NCBI RefSeq assembly: GCF_014467055.1
Contig: NZ_CP060696.1
Span: forward strand, 1,364,001-1,428,000
Length of the DNA stretch: 64,000 nt
Reading direction: 5' to 3'
Source: Caproicibacterium amylolyticum
GTDB lineage: Bacteria; Bacillota; Clostridia; Oscillospirales; Acutalibacteraceae
Part shown: in pieces, positions 43,100 through 52,147 of the stretch
How the letters are laid out: the number at the start of each line of letters is the position of its first letter
Numbering within the stretch: the stretch's first letter is position 1
Translations under genes and position numbers: made by a program
The notes under the pieces: model-generated
What the model was told of the DNA's origin: nothing
The model's database searches: none
The model's input: the letters and a program-made list of their open reading frames with translations, nothing else

Positions 43100-44629
43100 A
43101 TGGTAACACAAATTTATAGTATGGGGCTCTATGGAATGGAAGCCTTTCCGGTCTTGGTAGAATCAGATATTTCCAGAGCACTTCCGTCATTTGATATGGT
43201 AGGGCTGCCGGATGCGGCGGTTAAAGAGTCAAAAGACCGTGTTCGATCTGCTATGAAAAACTGCGGCTATGCTTTTCCGGAAGGAAAGGTAACGATTAAT
43301 CTGGCTCCTGCTGATAAGCGTAAAGAGGGCCCGATTTATGATTTACCGCTTTTTATTACAATTTTAAAAGCCACCGGTCAGCTTACAGCTGATCCGGGAC
43401 GCAGTATTTTTGTAGGTGAATTGTCGCTGAATGGCGACCTTCGTCCTATACGGGGCGTGCTTCCAATGACCATTGGAGCGCAGGAAAATGGTTTCACGCG
43501 CATTTTTGTTCCTGCAGAAAATGCTGCAGAAGCTGCTGCAGTAGAAAATGTGCAGGTTTACCCTATCAAAAATGTTTGTGAATTGATTGCTTTTTTAAAC
43601 AATGAAAAGCACATTGATGCCGCAAAACCGGTTCCTCCCACACAAAATCAGTTTGACCACACACTGGATTTTGCGGATGTAAGAGGTCAAGTTCAGTCAA
43701 AACGCGGCTTGGAGATAGCAGCGGCTGGCGGTCACAATGTACTGTTGATTGGCCCACCCGGTTCCGGAAAAAGTATGCTGGCAAAGCGCCTGCCGTCAAT
43801 CTTGCCGGAAATGACACTTAACGAGCGAATGGAAACGACGAAAATTCATTCTATTGCAGGTGCACTTCCCAACGACACTTCCCTGATTAGTGTTCGCCCA
43901 TTTCGTGCACCACATCACACAATTTCTCCCTCTGGCCTTTCCGGCGGCGGTTCTATTCCCCGACCCGGTGAATTGTCTCTTGCTCATAACGGTGTGCTGT
44001 TTTTAGACGAACTTCCTGAGTTCGCCAGAAGCACGATGGAAGTTTTGCGGCAGCCGATTGAGGACGGTGTGGTGACAATTTCACGTGTCAGCGGCACGGT
44101 TACATACCCCTGCTCCGTTATGCTGGTGGCTGCAATGAACCCCTGCCCATGCGGCTATTTCGGGCATCCTACACGCAAGTGTACCTGCAAGCCAGACCAA
44201 GTGAATCGCTACCTCAACCGCGTGAGCGGTCCCCTGCTCGACCGGCTTGACCTCCACATAGAAGTGCCGCCTGTTGACTTTGAATCGCTGTCAGGCGAAC
44301 AGAAGGCCGAACCAAGCGCAGAGATACGGAAGCGCGTAAACGCGGCGCGGGCGGTGCAGAACGAGCGTTTTCAAGGCACGAACATTACTTGCAACGCACG
44401 CATTACACCGGATATTTTGAATGATGCCTGCCGCCTTTCCCCCACCGGTAAAGAGCTGCTCAAAGCCGCGTTTGAAAAGCTCGGTCTGTCGGCCAGAGCC
44501 TATGACCGCGTGCTGAAGGTGGCACGCACGATAGCTGACCTTGCAGGTTCTAAAGATATTGAAGCAGAACACGCCGCCGAATCGGTACAGTACCGTAGCC
44601 TTGACCGCAAGTACTGGGAGCGGCGATAA
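43100..44629 (+). CDS. comM: YifB/ComM family Mg-chelatase-like AAA ATPase
   Basis: 509 residues. An N-terminal Lon-protease-like domain (MGLYGMEAFPVLVESDISRALPSFDMVGLPDAAVKESKDRV) precedes a Mg-chelatase AAA+ domain with Walker A GPPGSGKSMLAKRLP, Walker B VLFLDELPEF, and the Cys-rich NPCPCGYFGHPTRKCTC insertion. ComM promotes branch migration during natural transformation. The last third reads more GC-rich than the first two thirds. A consensus AGGAGGAA precedes the ATG. It ends before a terminator that works for the opposite strand. Confidence 0.95.
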   Translation: MVTQIYSMGLYGMEAFPVLVESDISRALPSFDMVGLPDAAVKESKDRVRSAMKNCGYAFPEGKVTINLAPADKRKEGPIYDLPLFITILKATGQLTADPGRSIFVGELSLNGDLRPIRGVLPMTIGAQENGFTRIFVPAENAAEAAAVENVQVYPIKNVCELIAFLNNEKHIDAAKPVPPTQNQFDHTLDFADVRGQVQSKRGLEIAAAGGHNVLLIGPPGSGKSMLAKRLPSILPEMTLNERMETTKIHSIAGALPNDTSLISVRPFRAPHHTISPSGLSGGGSIPRPGELSLAHNGVLFLDELPEFARSTMEVLRQPIEDGVVTISRVSGTVTYPCSVMLVAAMNPCPCGYFGHPTRKCTCKPDQVNRYLNRVSGPLLDRLDLHIEVPPVDFESLSGEQKAEPSAEIRKRVNAARAVQNERFQGTNITCNARITPDILNDACRLSPTGKELLKAAFEKLGLSARAYDRVLKVARTIADLAGSKDIEAEHAAESVQYRSLDRKYWERR

Positions 44630-44644
44630 TAGAATAATGAAAAA

Positions 44645-44676
44645 ACGGCCTCCTGTAAAATGGAGGCCGTTGTCAT
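44645..44676 (-). terminator. Terminator of the bacteriocin operon
   Basis: ACGGCCTCC (44645-44653) pairs with GGAGGCCGT (44662-44670). The T run lies on the minus strand, so it ends the ABC ATPase transcript arriving from 44801. comM has no T run here. Confidence 0.85.
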
Positions 44677-44800
44677 ATCTGAGCTATGTTTTTGTGCTTG
44701 CCGTTACCACAAAATATATTAAAAATTTGTCCAAAATCAGAAGGCCACAGCAAAAATCCAACTACTGGGGTGATACACTTTAGCACAACACTCTGGATAT

Positions 44801-45472
44801 TTAATTCTGCTCATTTTTCGCAGATTTTTCAGTGTTCAATTTTACTGTTCTTGGACAATGCTCAATAATATATGGATCATGCGAAACAATAATGATTGTC
44901 TTTCCGTCTGTATGAAACTGTTCCAGTAAATGAAAAATTACATCACGGTTATCCGTATCCAAAGAACCGGTTGGCTCATCTGCTAAGAGCAGATCAAAAG
45001 GCCGCAAAAAGCCTCTGGCAAGCGAAACTCGCTGCTGCTCACCGCCTGATAGTTGATATATTTTCTGAGAAAGTGGAACAGAAAGCCCTACTTTCTCCAG
45101 AGCCTGTTCTTTTAAAATTTCTTTTTCTTTCTTTGTCTTTTTTGCCATCATTAAAGGAATATCTAAATTGTAAGAAACATCTCTGTCATCCACCAGTGCG
45201 TAGTTTTGAAACAAGTAAAACACTTTAGACTGAAGCAGTGCGCGACCTTTTTTGCTGTTCAATTTTGGCTGGGATTGCCCAAACAGAGAAATTTCCCCGC
45301 TGTCTGCACCTTCAAACATCCCAATGATGTTCAAAATCGTGCTTTTTCCACTACCGCTGACTCCGGCGATGCACAGCATCTCACCAGCTTTTACACACAG
45401 TGAAAAGTCATCCAGCACCACCTTTTCTCCGAAGCGTTTTGTAATATGTTCCATCTGGCAAATGTTGTCCAT
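44801..45472 (-). CDS. ABC transporter ATPase, lactococcin-972 export type
   Basis: A 223-residue single ABC domain: Walker A GVSGSGKSTILNIIG, signature LSGGEQQRVSLARGF, Walker B DLLLADEPTGSLD and the switch His in IIVSHDPYI. It belongs to the LolD/MacB-like ATPases; the group next to lactococcin-972 loci (TIGR03608 type) is the best fit because of the two upstream genes. It starts on the last base of the membrane protein gene, so the two form one transporter or immunity complex, acting at the membrane. Confidence 0.9.
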   Translation of the reverse strand: MDNICQMEHITKRFGEKVVLDDFSLCVKAGEMLCIAGVSGSGKSTILNIIGMFEGADSGEISLFGQSQPKLNSKKGRALLQSKVFYLFQNYALVDDRDVSYNLDIPLMMAKKTKKEKEILKEQALEKVGLSVPLSQKIYQLSGGEQQRVSLARGFLRPFDLLLADEPTGSLDTDNRDVIFHLLEQFHTDGKTIIIVSHDPYIIEHCPRTVKLNTEKSAKNEQN

Positions 45473-47688
45473 TATGAGTCCCCTTTCAAAGTGTCAACCG
45501 TCTTTCGATTTTCCGTTCGCAAAATGGTGAGAAAAGACACAATACCTTCAACTACTAATAAAATTATGCCAACGCTCAAAAGATATCCCCATTGCATTGT
45601 TTTTGAAACCAGTGAAAACACACCGTAACCACACAGCATAAACGCGGATATTCCCAAACCCGGAAGTATGTATTTGCGAAACCGCCCGACTGCAGTCCAG
45701 CCAAACAGCTTTTTCACAACTAGATCTTTCTTGTTTTGGTCAAAAAGAATCACCATATTTTGTGTCACAGTAAGCCACAGCACCAGCAGCAAAAGGAGTG
45801 CGATGACCGCATCGAAATTCATCTGCCTTTGTACAATAGCCGCTTGCTCCGTCATATATTGGTCTGTTGCAATCAGGTGCTGAAGATTTTCATAAACACC
45901 TTTCTTTTTTAGCAGCGGTGTCAGTGCTTCGTAAGTTTTCTGTGCGGTACCAGTCAGTTTCACCTTTAAAGGGTCGGCATCTCCGTTGCCGCGTACACCA
46001 TCCCGATCACCAATGCAGCTGTTTTGCTCTGTCATTACCTGTACTAATACATTTGAAAGGACTGCGGCTGTTTCCGGGGCAACCTTTGGGTTATAGGAAT
46101 ATACTTTCTGTCCGTCAGCAATCCAGATTATTTTCAGTTTCATTCCTTTCACTGTACTGGAAGGCATCCCAAATGTTTCATGATCCAATGTATTCATTCC
46201 CTGCCGACTTTCAAGCAAGTCTTTCCGCAGTGCTGCTTCTTGATTTTTATAGTGAATCGGTGCCAGTACAACCCAATTCGTTTCATCTTCCGAAACTGTT
46301 ACAGGCTGTCCACCGCTGTCCAACAAGGGATATTTTTTAAGGTAATTGGGGTTTACCTGAACCGATGGAAACATATACGGAGTTGGACTGCTTAAGTATT
46401 CCGGCTGAAAATTTGCCGCATCAATGTACAAAGCACCTTGTCCGTTCAGAACCGGATAAATTTCTTTGGCAATTTTTTTGTTAACCATAAGATTTTCTTT
46501 AGAAGTTACAGAGCTGCCCAGTGTGAACGGATAGAATACACCGTATGATCCAGCATCGCTCCATACTTTATACAAATTTATATTTTTTTGATATGCACTT
46601 ACATCATTATACAGTGTCTGCCCTGTTGCCAAAATCAGCAAAACACTTAACGCCTTTACTGCAAAATTCAAATATAGAATACTCTTGGAACTTGATTTAC
46701 CGTTCAAATTCTGGTAAATATGGCATAGATGGATTGTAAGTATGCCAATGCCAATCACTAGAAGTGCAGAGACAAGGTATGCAGCCAACGTTCCACGCAT
46801 AACACGCCAAGCGTAAATAAAATCTCCGGTATAGAAGCCAACAGCAAACATCACAACAAGAACTGTCACCGCAAATACAAGAAGAACCCTTCGCAAAAGC
46901 AGCCATAGAATACGGCCTGTGGTTACACCATGCAGCTTTAAAACTGCTATGTGCTTGGATTCCCGCAATAAACTGTACAGAAGAGAAATGATCACCATCA
47001 ACATGAGCATTCCATAGACACACTCAAACGGAACTTCGTCAGCGGTCATCATGGCTATTTCTTTTGAATCGCCCTGCAGTTTTTCAGCAGGAATTTTCAC
47101 TTGAAATTTTTGCTGTATGTTCTTCTGCAAACTCGCTAAAAATGCTTCTTTTGTAACTCCATCCGGCAACTCAACGTAATACCGTCCGCTTCCTTTTAGC
47201 TCTGATGTCATCTGATAGAACGGTTCCAGTCGTAAACTGGTTTCCCACATGTAATTGCGCAGCAAACCAATCTGCTCTGCATTTCCGGTACTTTGCGTGG
47301 ATATGAACTGCTTTACGGTTTGATTTTGAGTTTCAACCGGTGTAAACTGCCTGCCGCGTTTTATTGTAAAAGTCTTGCTGTATGGACTGTCCACGGTAAT
47401 CAGGCAGTACTTAATTACCTCAAATTCAAGCTTTCCTTTTTCATCACGATTGCCCATCGTGTAATTTCTAAAAAGGTTGGTATGTGTTTCTTTTGCGGTT
47501 TTCAGTAATACAGAAAACAATTCATCCGGGTCTGAAATCTGGGCATCATCCGGTATCGAAAATTGCTGACAATATTTCTGTACATTGGTTTGAATTGTTT
47601 CCATTTCTCGGTTAGATTCCAGCAAAAAGCCAATGTACGCCTGAAATACAACCGCGATGACTATCATAACCGAAACGATTTTTTTCAT
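45472..47688 (-). CDS. Bacteriocin-associated integral membrane protein (TIGR01654 type)
   Basis: 738 residues with the topology of this family: an N-terminal membrane segment (1-20), a long extracytoplasmic stretch (about 25-215), three to four helices between 218 and 355, a second extracytoplasmic part (about 375-610) and further helices to the end. This layout is FtsX/MacB-like, and members are found as the putative immunity/export permease of lactococcin-972 loci. It partners with the ABC ATPase at 44801. GGGATGAG precedes the ATG. A hairpin in the 109-base gap after the precursor gene may lower its expression relative to the precursor. Confidence 0.88.
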   Translation of the reverse strand: MKKIVSVMIVIAVVFQAYIGFLLESNREMETIQTNVQKYCQQFSIPDDAQISDPDELFSVLLKTAKETHTNLFRNYTMGNRDEKGKLEFEVIKYCLITVDSPYSKTFTIKRGRQFTPVETQNQTVKQFISTQSTGNAEQIGLLRNYMWETSLRLEPFYQMTSELKGSGRYYVELPDGVTKEAFLASLQKNIQQKFQVKIPAEKLQGDSKEIAMMTADEVPFECVYGMLMLMVIISLLYSLLRESKHIAVLKLHGVTTGRILWLLLRRVLLVFAVTVLVVMFAVGFYTGDFIYAWRVMRGTLAAYLVSALLVIGIGILTIHLCHIYQNLNGKSSSKSILYLNFAVKALSVLLILATGQTLYNDVSAYQKNINLYKVWSDAGSYGVFYPFTLGSSVTSKENLMVNKKIAKEIYPVLNGQGALYIDAANFQPEYLSSPTPYMFPSVQVNPNYLKKYPLLDSGGQPVTVSEDETNWVVLAPIHYKNQEAALRKDLLESRQGMNTLDHETFGMPSSTVKGMKLKIIWIADGQKVYSYNPKVAPETAAVLSNVLVQVMTEQNSCIGDRDGVRGNGDADPLKVKLTGTAQKTYEALTPLLKKKGVYENLQHLIATDQYMTEQAAIVQRQMNFDAVIALLLLLVLWLTVTQNMVILFDQNKKDLVVKKLFGWTAVGRFRKYILPGLGISAFMLCGYGVFSLVSKTMQWGYLLSVGIILLVVEGIVSFLTILRTENRKTVDTLKGDS

Positions 47689-47739
47689 ATCTCATCCCGC
47701 TTTCATAAAATTTTACATCAAAAATCATTTATCTAAAAG

Positions 47740-47780
47740 GAAAGGCAGCAACTCTACAAAATGCAGAATTACTGCCTTTC
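47740..47780 (-). terminator. Hairpin between precursor and membrane protein genes
   Basis: GAAAGGCAG (47740-47748) pairs with CTGCCTTTC (47772-47780). On the minus strand CCTTTTAGAT follows, a weak T run: a leaky terminator or processing hairpin. Confidence 0.6.
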
Positions 47781-47797
47781 AATTGAATCTTTATATT

Positions 47798-48109
47798 TTA
47801 TTTTACGTCATAATAGCTTTGCCCCGTAGATCCCCAATCACCTTGAACACTGGAAAAAGAGGTCTGCTTTGGTACAGTCTAGCCGCTTTCAGCTTTAAGG
47901 GTTCCTAAGTAACAACTTGACTTGTGTACCCTAGTATCGTGATAATAATTGGACCATACCTTTTTCTGACCCCAACCTGCGATAGAGGTTCCATAGTCCC
48001 AGGAACCACCATCAACATTGACTGCCGCAAACGCTGGTGCAGCAGTTGCTGTGATCATGAGGGCTGCTGCTGCAAGAGCAACGACCCGCCTGCGAAATTC
48101 TTTAACCAT
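47798..48109 (-). pseudogene. Lactococcin-972 family bacteriocin precursor interrupted by an in-frame TAG
   Basis: The reading frame opens with a clear signal peptide (residues 1-28: Arg-rich start, VVALAAAALMITATAAPAFA). A mature part follows with the family marks VNVDGGSWDYG and KKVWSNYYHDTRVHKSS. A TAG stops it at 47879-47881 after 76 residues. The same frame then continues for 26 more residues (TVPKQTSFSSVQGDWGSTG, QSYYDVK) to TAA at 47798. The continuation ends in the aromatic SYYxxK-like tail expected of this family, so the full product would be about 103 residues. Lactococcin 972 blocks septum formation by binding lipid II. Whether the product is truncated, suppressed or dead is open. 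Only a weak ribosome site (AGAGA) is seen. Confidence 0.85.
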
Positions 48110-48270
48110 AATTTTTGTACATCTCTTTTTTTTTCAGTTCAGTTAATCTTTATTTATGTAAGATCGTCAGCACTTTCCTGCAGTAAAAGTGCTGCCAGTT
48201 CACATACTGCTTAAATAACTTGTTCCTGTTTATGGAATATTACGTATTTTTTGTTTCGTACTGTACTTTC

Positions 48271-48299
48271 GTTATATACTGTTCCATTAAAAATTGCAA
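48271..48299 (-). promoter_or_regulatory. Promoter of the bacteriocin operon
   Basis: Minus strand TTGCAA (48294-48299), 17-base spacer, TATAAC (48271-48276). The leader to the ATG is about 155 bases. The remainder of the 48110-48699 gap holds the direct repeat below and a terminator; the plus-strand frame there looks non-coding. Confidence 0.7.
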
Positions 48300-48307
48300 T
48301 AGGAAAT

Positions 48308-48342
48308 CGATAAGTGATAGTAAATCGGCGATAAGTGATAGT
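48308..48342. repeat. 14-bp direct repeat, 21-bp period, upstream of the bacteriocin -35
   Basis: CGATAAGTGATAGT occurs exactly at 48308-48321 and 48329-48342. The near copy is 8 bases upstream of the -35 element. Two helical turns between repeats is the spacing of activator sites bound by dimers on one DNA face. Confidence 0.9.
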
Positions 48343-48560
48343 GGTTTAACCGTTTTTTTACTTATTTGTTATATAAATTGTAATTTCCACGAATTTTTTT
48401 TTCTACCAAAACAGTATTCTTTCATGCACTTAATTTTTCTCAAAACCACAGTATCCAAACAGTGCGTTTTCAGTACCATTGTTTCCGGCATACCATCTAC
48501 TTGGTACTATCAAATGGATTTGCAAGTATTTACAAAGGCTGCAATCAAAGAATTGTAAAT

Positions 48561-48602
48561 AAAAAAGACGGCCTTGCTTTGCAGTGCACAAAGTAAAGCC
48601 GT
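48561..48602 (-). terminator. Terminator of the two-gene unknown operon
   Basis: ACGGCCTTGCTTTG (48568-48581) pairs with CAAAGTAAAGCCGT (48589-48602), with one mismatch; on the minus strand a TTTTTT run follows. Confidence 0.85.
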
Positions 48603-48699
48603 TTAAGCCTAGATTATTTTATGGCAGAAATTTTTCACCTTTATTGCTTTCGTGAAGAAGGGACCAAAATATTCAGCGTGGATTTTTGTTGGCCGTTAG

Positions 48700-49239
48700 T
48701 TAACCGTTGACGACCAAAGCACCGGTGACAGGTGTAATTCCGGCGTAGTTTGCGTCAGCCATTGTAAAGTTAAGAGAAGTAGTCTTTCTTTCGTTGAGTA
48801 CAGCTTCAGTCTGTGACTTTTGTGCCATGGAAACAGTCTGCGGTGTTGTGATAGCATTATGGTTGGCGTCTGAACCGTTCTGTGCAACGTAAAAACCAAT
48901 ACCAGCAGCAGTATATGGTACATTTCCAAAAGTTGCAACGCCATTAGTAATCGCTTTTTCGACACCATAGAGGGAACCGCCAGACTGGTTACTTAGCTGC
49001 ATAGCACCAGATGTGATAGAGTTACCCAGATCATCTTTCACTGTAACTTCTAGTGTACCACTGGCTGAGATGCTAAGAGCAATGGAAGTAGAAGTCGGCT
49101 CAACCGTAAATTGAGCAATGCCACCATCAGCGTAACCAGAAATTGTGGTCGAAACAAAAGAATAGGTGCCAACCGGGAGCGTAACTGGCTGGGTTGAACT
49201 GCCGTTCTGGAAGTTTATGGTATAATCGGATGCCGCCAT
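48700..49239 (-). CDS. Beta-rich protein with prealbumin/SpaA-like repeats, function unknown
   Basis: 179 residues with no signal peptide, no membrane segment and no cysteine. It is rich in Thr, Ser, Gly, Val and Asn. The stretches TLPVGTYSFVSTTISGYADG and GTLEVTVKDDLGNSITSGAM, then NGVATFGNVPY, look like Cna-B/SpaA or transthyretin-like beta-sandwich units, probably two of them. Such folds are common in surface proteins and in spore-surface or adhesive layers, but no export signal is seen. GGAGAG is 8 bases before the ATG. Its start lies inside the end of the upstream gene (25-base overlap), so both are co-translated. I do not know the family. Confidence 0.7.
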   Translation of the reverse strand: MAASDYTINFQNGSSTQPVTLPVGTYSFVSTTISGYADGGIAQFTVEPTSTSIALSISASGTLEVTVKDDLGNSITSGAMQLSNQSGGSLYGVEKAITNGVATFGNVPYTAAGIGFYVAQNGSDANHNAITTPQTVSMAQKSQTEAVLNERKTTSLNFTMADANYAGITPVTGALVVNG

Positions 49240-49556
49240 ACATTAATCTCTCCATTCATATTTATTAGCCCTGGATAGTTGGAATCAAACACTTTAAAAC
49301 GGATTGGCACCGTTATTGGTGTGTACAGCATTTGAGAAAAGAGAAAGCACATATTGCAGCATTTTCCAGGACCAATATGCAGCCATTTGGTTATTCCACC
49401 GGGGTTAAGTCCAGCACGTTGAAATACTCGAACCGTATAATCGCCTGCAGGAAGTTTAAAACATGCTGTTTCAAAAGACTTCGTGTAATGCTTAATAAGC
49501 ATTACATCATTTTTATCAAAAATCTGTATCCAAAAGCAGCACGGGCAGCCATACAT
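49215..49556 (-). CDS. Cys-rich small protein, partner of the beta-rich protein
   Basis: 113 residues that I do not recognise. Two cysteine groups stand out: YGCPCCFW at residues 2-9 and GKCCNMCFLF around residue 70. Between them lies a beta-rich prealbumin-like stretch (FKLPAGDYTVRVFQRAG). No signal peptide. The cysteines could bind metal or cross-link the protein in a structural layer. TGAGG lies only 2-3 bases before ATG 49556, a tight spacing, so the start is moderately certain. A palindrome (GTATGTGATTTACATAC, near 49613) and a CATACACT-like -10 lie upstream, but the promoter type is unclear. Confidence 0.6.
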   Translation of the reverse strand: MYGCPCCFWIQIFDKNDVMLIKHYTKSFETACFKLPAGDYTVRVFQRAGLNPGGITKWLHIGPGKCCNMCFLFSQMLYTPITVPIRFKVFDSNYPGLINMNGEINVWRHPIIP

Positions 49557-49754
49557 AACCTCACATCGTATGCGTAATTCCGCTTTTAAACACCAACCTT
49601 TCCAGGCTTGAGTGTATGTGATTTACATACGCCCATATCAGGCTATGTATTGGAAACCTAAAGTGACACTGCAATATTGCATAATTAGACATATATATTC
49701 AAAAATTTCAACTATATGGTGGAGGCTTTCAAAAACAATTTGTATTTCACCTTC

Positions 49755-49773
49755 TTATCGATATTTTCGATAA
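49755..49773. repeat. Palindrome upstream of metE
   Basis: TTATCGA, 5-base spacer, TCGATAA: a 7-bp inverted repeat about 95 bases before metE, with the dyad form of a LysR-type regulator site. The rest of the 49557-49867 gap contains an AT-rich TATACT -10 (49819-49824) with no good -35. Confidence 0.7.
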
Positions 49774-49867
49774 CAATTTAGCAAAAATAATCATTACCAG
49801 ATAAGTACGTAAATGTGTTATACTCAGTTCAATACAAAAAAGCAAGGATGGAAAGGATTTTAGAATT

Positions 49868-52147
49868 ATGTTGTCATCTGTTGTAGGCTACCCGCGTATC
49901 GGTGAAAAGCGAGAGTTGAAATTTGCTGTACAAGACTATTGGAAAAGTGATATTACAACAAAAGAATTGGGTGATATTGCGTTTAATCTTCGCTTAACTC
50001 ATTGGGAAAAGCAAAAGTCTGCGGGAATTGATTTGATACCTTCGAATGACTTTTCTTTTTATGATACGCTGCTGGATATGGCTGTTCTGCTGGGTGCCAT
50101 TCCCGTTCGGTACAAGTCCCTTGGATTGTCTACATTGGACACTATGTTTGCTATGGCACGCGGTTATCAGGGCAAAGCAGGTGACGTACATGCGCTCCCA
50201 ATGAAAAAGTGGTTTGACACAAATTATCATTATATGGTTCCGGAACTTGAAAAAGATACGAAATTGACACTTGCAGGTACGAAACCTTTCGATGAATTCT
50301 TGGAAGCCAAAAAGGCTGGGATTTTGACAAAACCGGTACTGATTGGTCCGTATACTTTTTTGAAGTTGGCGTGGTATGAAAAAAATCTAAAAGCTGAAGA
50401 TTTTGTAAATGATGCAGCGGCAGCTTACGCAAAAGCATTAACTCGTTTTGCAGAATTAGGTGCAGAATGGGTGCAGTTTGATGAACCTGCGTTGGTAAAA
50501 GATATGAAAACTGAAGATACAGAACTATTTACAAAGCTGTATCAGATAATGTTTTCAGTTCCAAAAGGCGGAGTAAAAGTTTTACTTCAAACTTATTTTG
50601 GAGATATACGTGACTGCTATCAGGATGTAGTATCTCTTCCTTTTGATGGTGTAGGGTTGGATTTTGCAAATGGCATACAAAGTGTTGATTTGATTCAAAA
50701 ATACGGTTTCCCGGAAGATAAAATTTTGTTTGCAGGAATCATAAATGGGCGGAACATTTGGAGAAATCATTATCATAAAACCCTTTCTCTGTTAAAAACA
50801 CTGCGCCAAAATGCAGCCCAGATGGCTGTTTCCACTTCCTGTTCCCTTTTGCACGTTCCTTATACGCTAAAAGGAGAAACCGTCCTTTCAAAAGAAAAGA
50901 AAGCCTACTTTTCCTTTGCGGAAGAAAAACTGACGGAACTGAAAGAACTGTCGATGTTTGCGGAGAAAAATGCTGTACAGCAGGCTGAGTACTGTAAACT
51001 GAATGAGAAGTTGTTTCAGGCAGAGCGGCCTGACATGAACAAAGCGGTTCGCGAAAAAATAGCTTCCCTGTCAGAAAAAGATTTTACGCGCATACCGAAC
51101 TTTGCAGAGCGCGAAGAAATCCAGAAAAAAGTATTTGGTTTGCCTCTGTTTCCAACCACGACCATAGGCTCTTTCCCACAGACCAAAGAAATTAAATCCA
51201 TGCGTGCACGTTATAGAAACAGAGAGGTTACACGTACGGAGTATACTGCTTTTTTAAAGAAACAGATTGCAGAGTGTGTTGCACTTCAGGAAGAAATTGG
51301 TCTGGACGTATTGGTTCATGGTGAATTTGAACGCAATGATATGGTAGAATATTTTGGTGACAACCTGAATGGTTTTCTGTTTACACAGAACGGCTGGGTA
51401 CAGTCTTATGGCAGTCGCTGTGTAAAACCGCCGATTATTTGGGGAGATGTTTCTCGTTCTAAGCCGATTACTGTTGACTGGTCTGTGTATGCGCAGAGTT
51501 TAACGCAGAAACCGATGAAGGGTATGTTGACGGGCCCTGTTACGATTCTGAACTGGTCTTTCCCGCGTGAAGATATATCCCCCAAAGACTCTGCACTGCA
51601 GATTGCATTGGCAATTCGTGAAGAAGTGCTTGACCTTGAAGCACACGGCATCCATATTATACAAATTGACGAAGCCGCTCTGCGTGAAAAGCTTCCTTTG
51701 CGCAAAAGTGACTGGCACGAAGAATATCTGGATTGGGCAATTCCGGCATTTCGCCTTGTACACAGTGGAGTAAAAGCATCTACACAGATTCATACCCATA
51801 TGTGCTACAGCGAATTTACAGATATTATTTCGGACATAGATGCAATGGATGCAGATGTCATTTCCTTTGAAGCCTCTCGCTCTGATTTAACAATTTTGGA
51901 TTCTCTCGCGGGAGCAAAGTTTCAGACAGAGGTCGGCCCCGGGGTTTACGATATACATTCTCCCAGAATACCTACAGTAGAAGAAATTACAGCGGCACTG
52001 CATAAAATGCTTTCAAAACTTGATGCACACAAACTTTGGGTGAATCCAGACTGTGGTTTAAAAACACGCGGTGCTGTGGAAACCAAACCCAGTCTGTGCA
52101 ATTTGGTTGCGGCTGCTAAAGCTGTCCGAAAGGAGCTGCAAAAATGA
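49868..52147 (+). CDS. metE: Cobalamin-independent methionine synthase
   Basis: 759 residues with the two tandem barrels of MetE. The C-terminal catalytic barrel holds the zinc ligands: HTHMCYSEF (His and Cys), a Glu in SFEASRSD, and Cys in [10 protein letters not shown]. The N-terminal barrel begins [18 protein letters not shown]. It transfers a methyl group from methyltetrahydrofolate polyglutamate to homocysteine without B12. GGAAAGGA precedes the ATG. The metF gene overlaps its end by four bases, so methyl donor supply and use are coupled. Confidence 0.97.
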   Translation: MLSSVVGYPRIGEKRELKFAVQDYWKSDITTKELGDIAFNLRLTHWEKQKSAGIDLIPSNDFSFYDTLLDMAVLLGAIPVRYKSLGLSTLDTMFAMARGYQGKAGDVHALPMKKWFDTNYHYMVPELEKDTKLTLAGTKPFDEFLEAKKAGILTKPVLIGPYTFLKLAWYEKNLKAEDFVNDAAAAYAKALTRFAELGAEWVQFDEPALVKDMKTEDTELFTKLYQIMFSVPKGGVKVLLQTYFGDIRDCYQDVVSLPFDGVGLDFANGIQSVDLIQKYGFPEDKILFAGIINGRNIWRNHYHKTLSLLKTLRQNAAQMAVSTSCSLLHVPYTLKGETVLSKEKKAYFSFAEEKLTELKELSMFAEKNAVQQAEYCKLNEKLFQAERPDMNKAVREKIASLSEKDFTRIPNFAEREEIQKKVFGLPLFPTTTIGSFPQTKEIKSMRARYRNREVTRTEYTAFLKKQIAECVALQEEIGLDVLVHGEFERNDMVEYFGDNLNGFLFTQNGWVQSYGSRCVKPPIIWGDVSRSKPITVDWSVYAQSLTQKPMKGMLTGPVTILNWSFPREDISPKDSALQIALAIREEVLDLEAHGIHIIQIDEAALREKLPLRKSDWHEEYLDWAIPAFRLVHSGVKASTQIHTHMCYSEFTDIISDIDAMDADVISFEASRSDLTILDSLAGAKFQTEVGPGVYDIHSPRIPTVEEITAALHKMLSKLDAHKLWVNPDCGLKTRGAVETKPSLCNLVAAAKAVRKELQK

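Noticed and set aside
48220..48558. Plus-strand 112-codon frame in the bacteriocin regulatory gap
   Set aside because: It runs through the promoter and direct repeat of the bacteriocin operon, lacks a ribosome site and has no protein-like composition beyond AT-rich chance.
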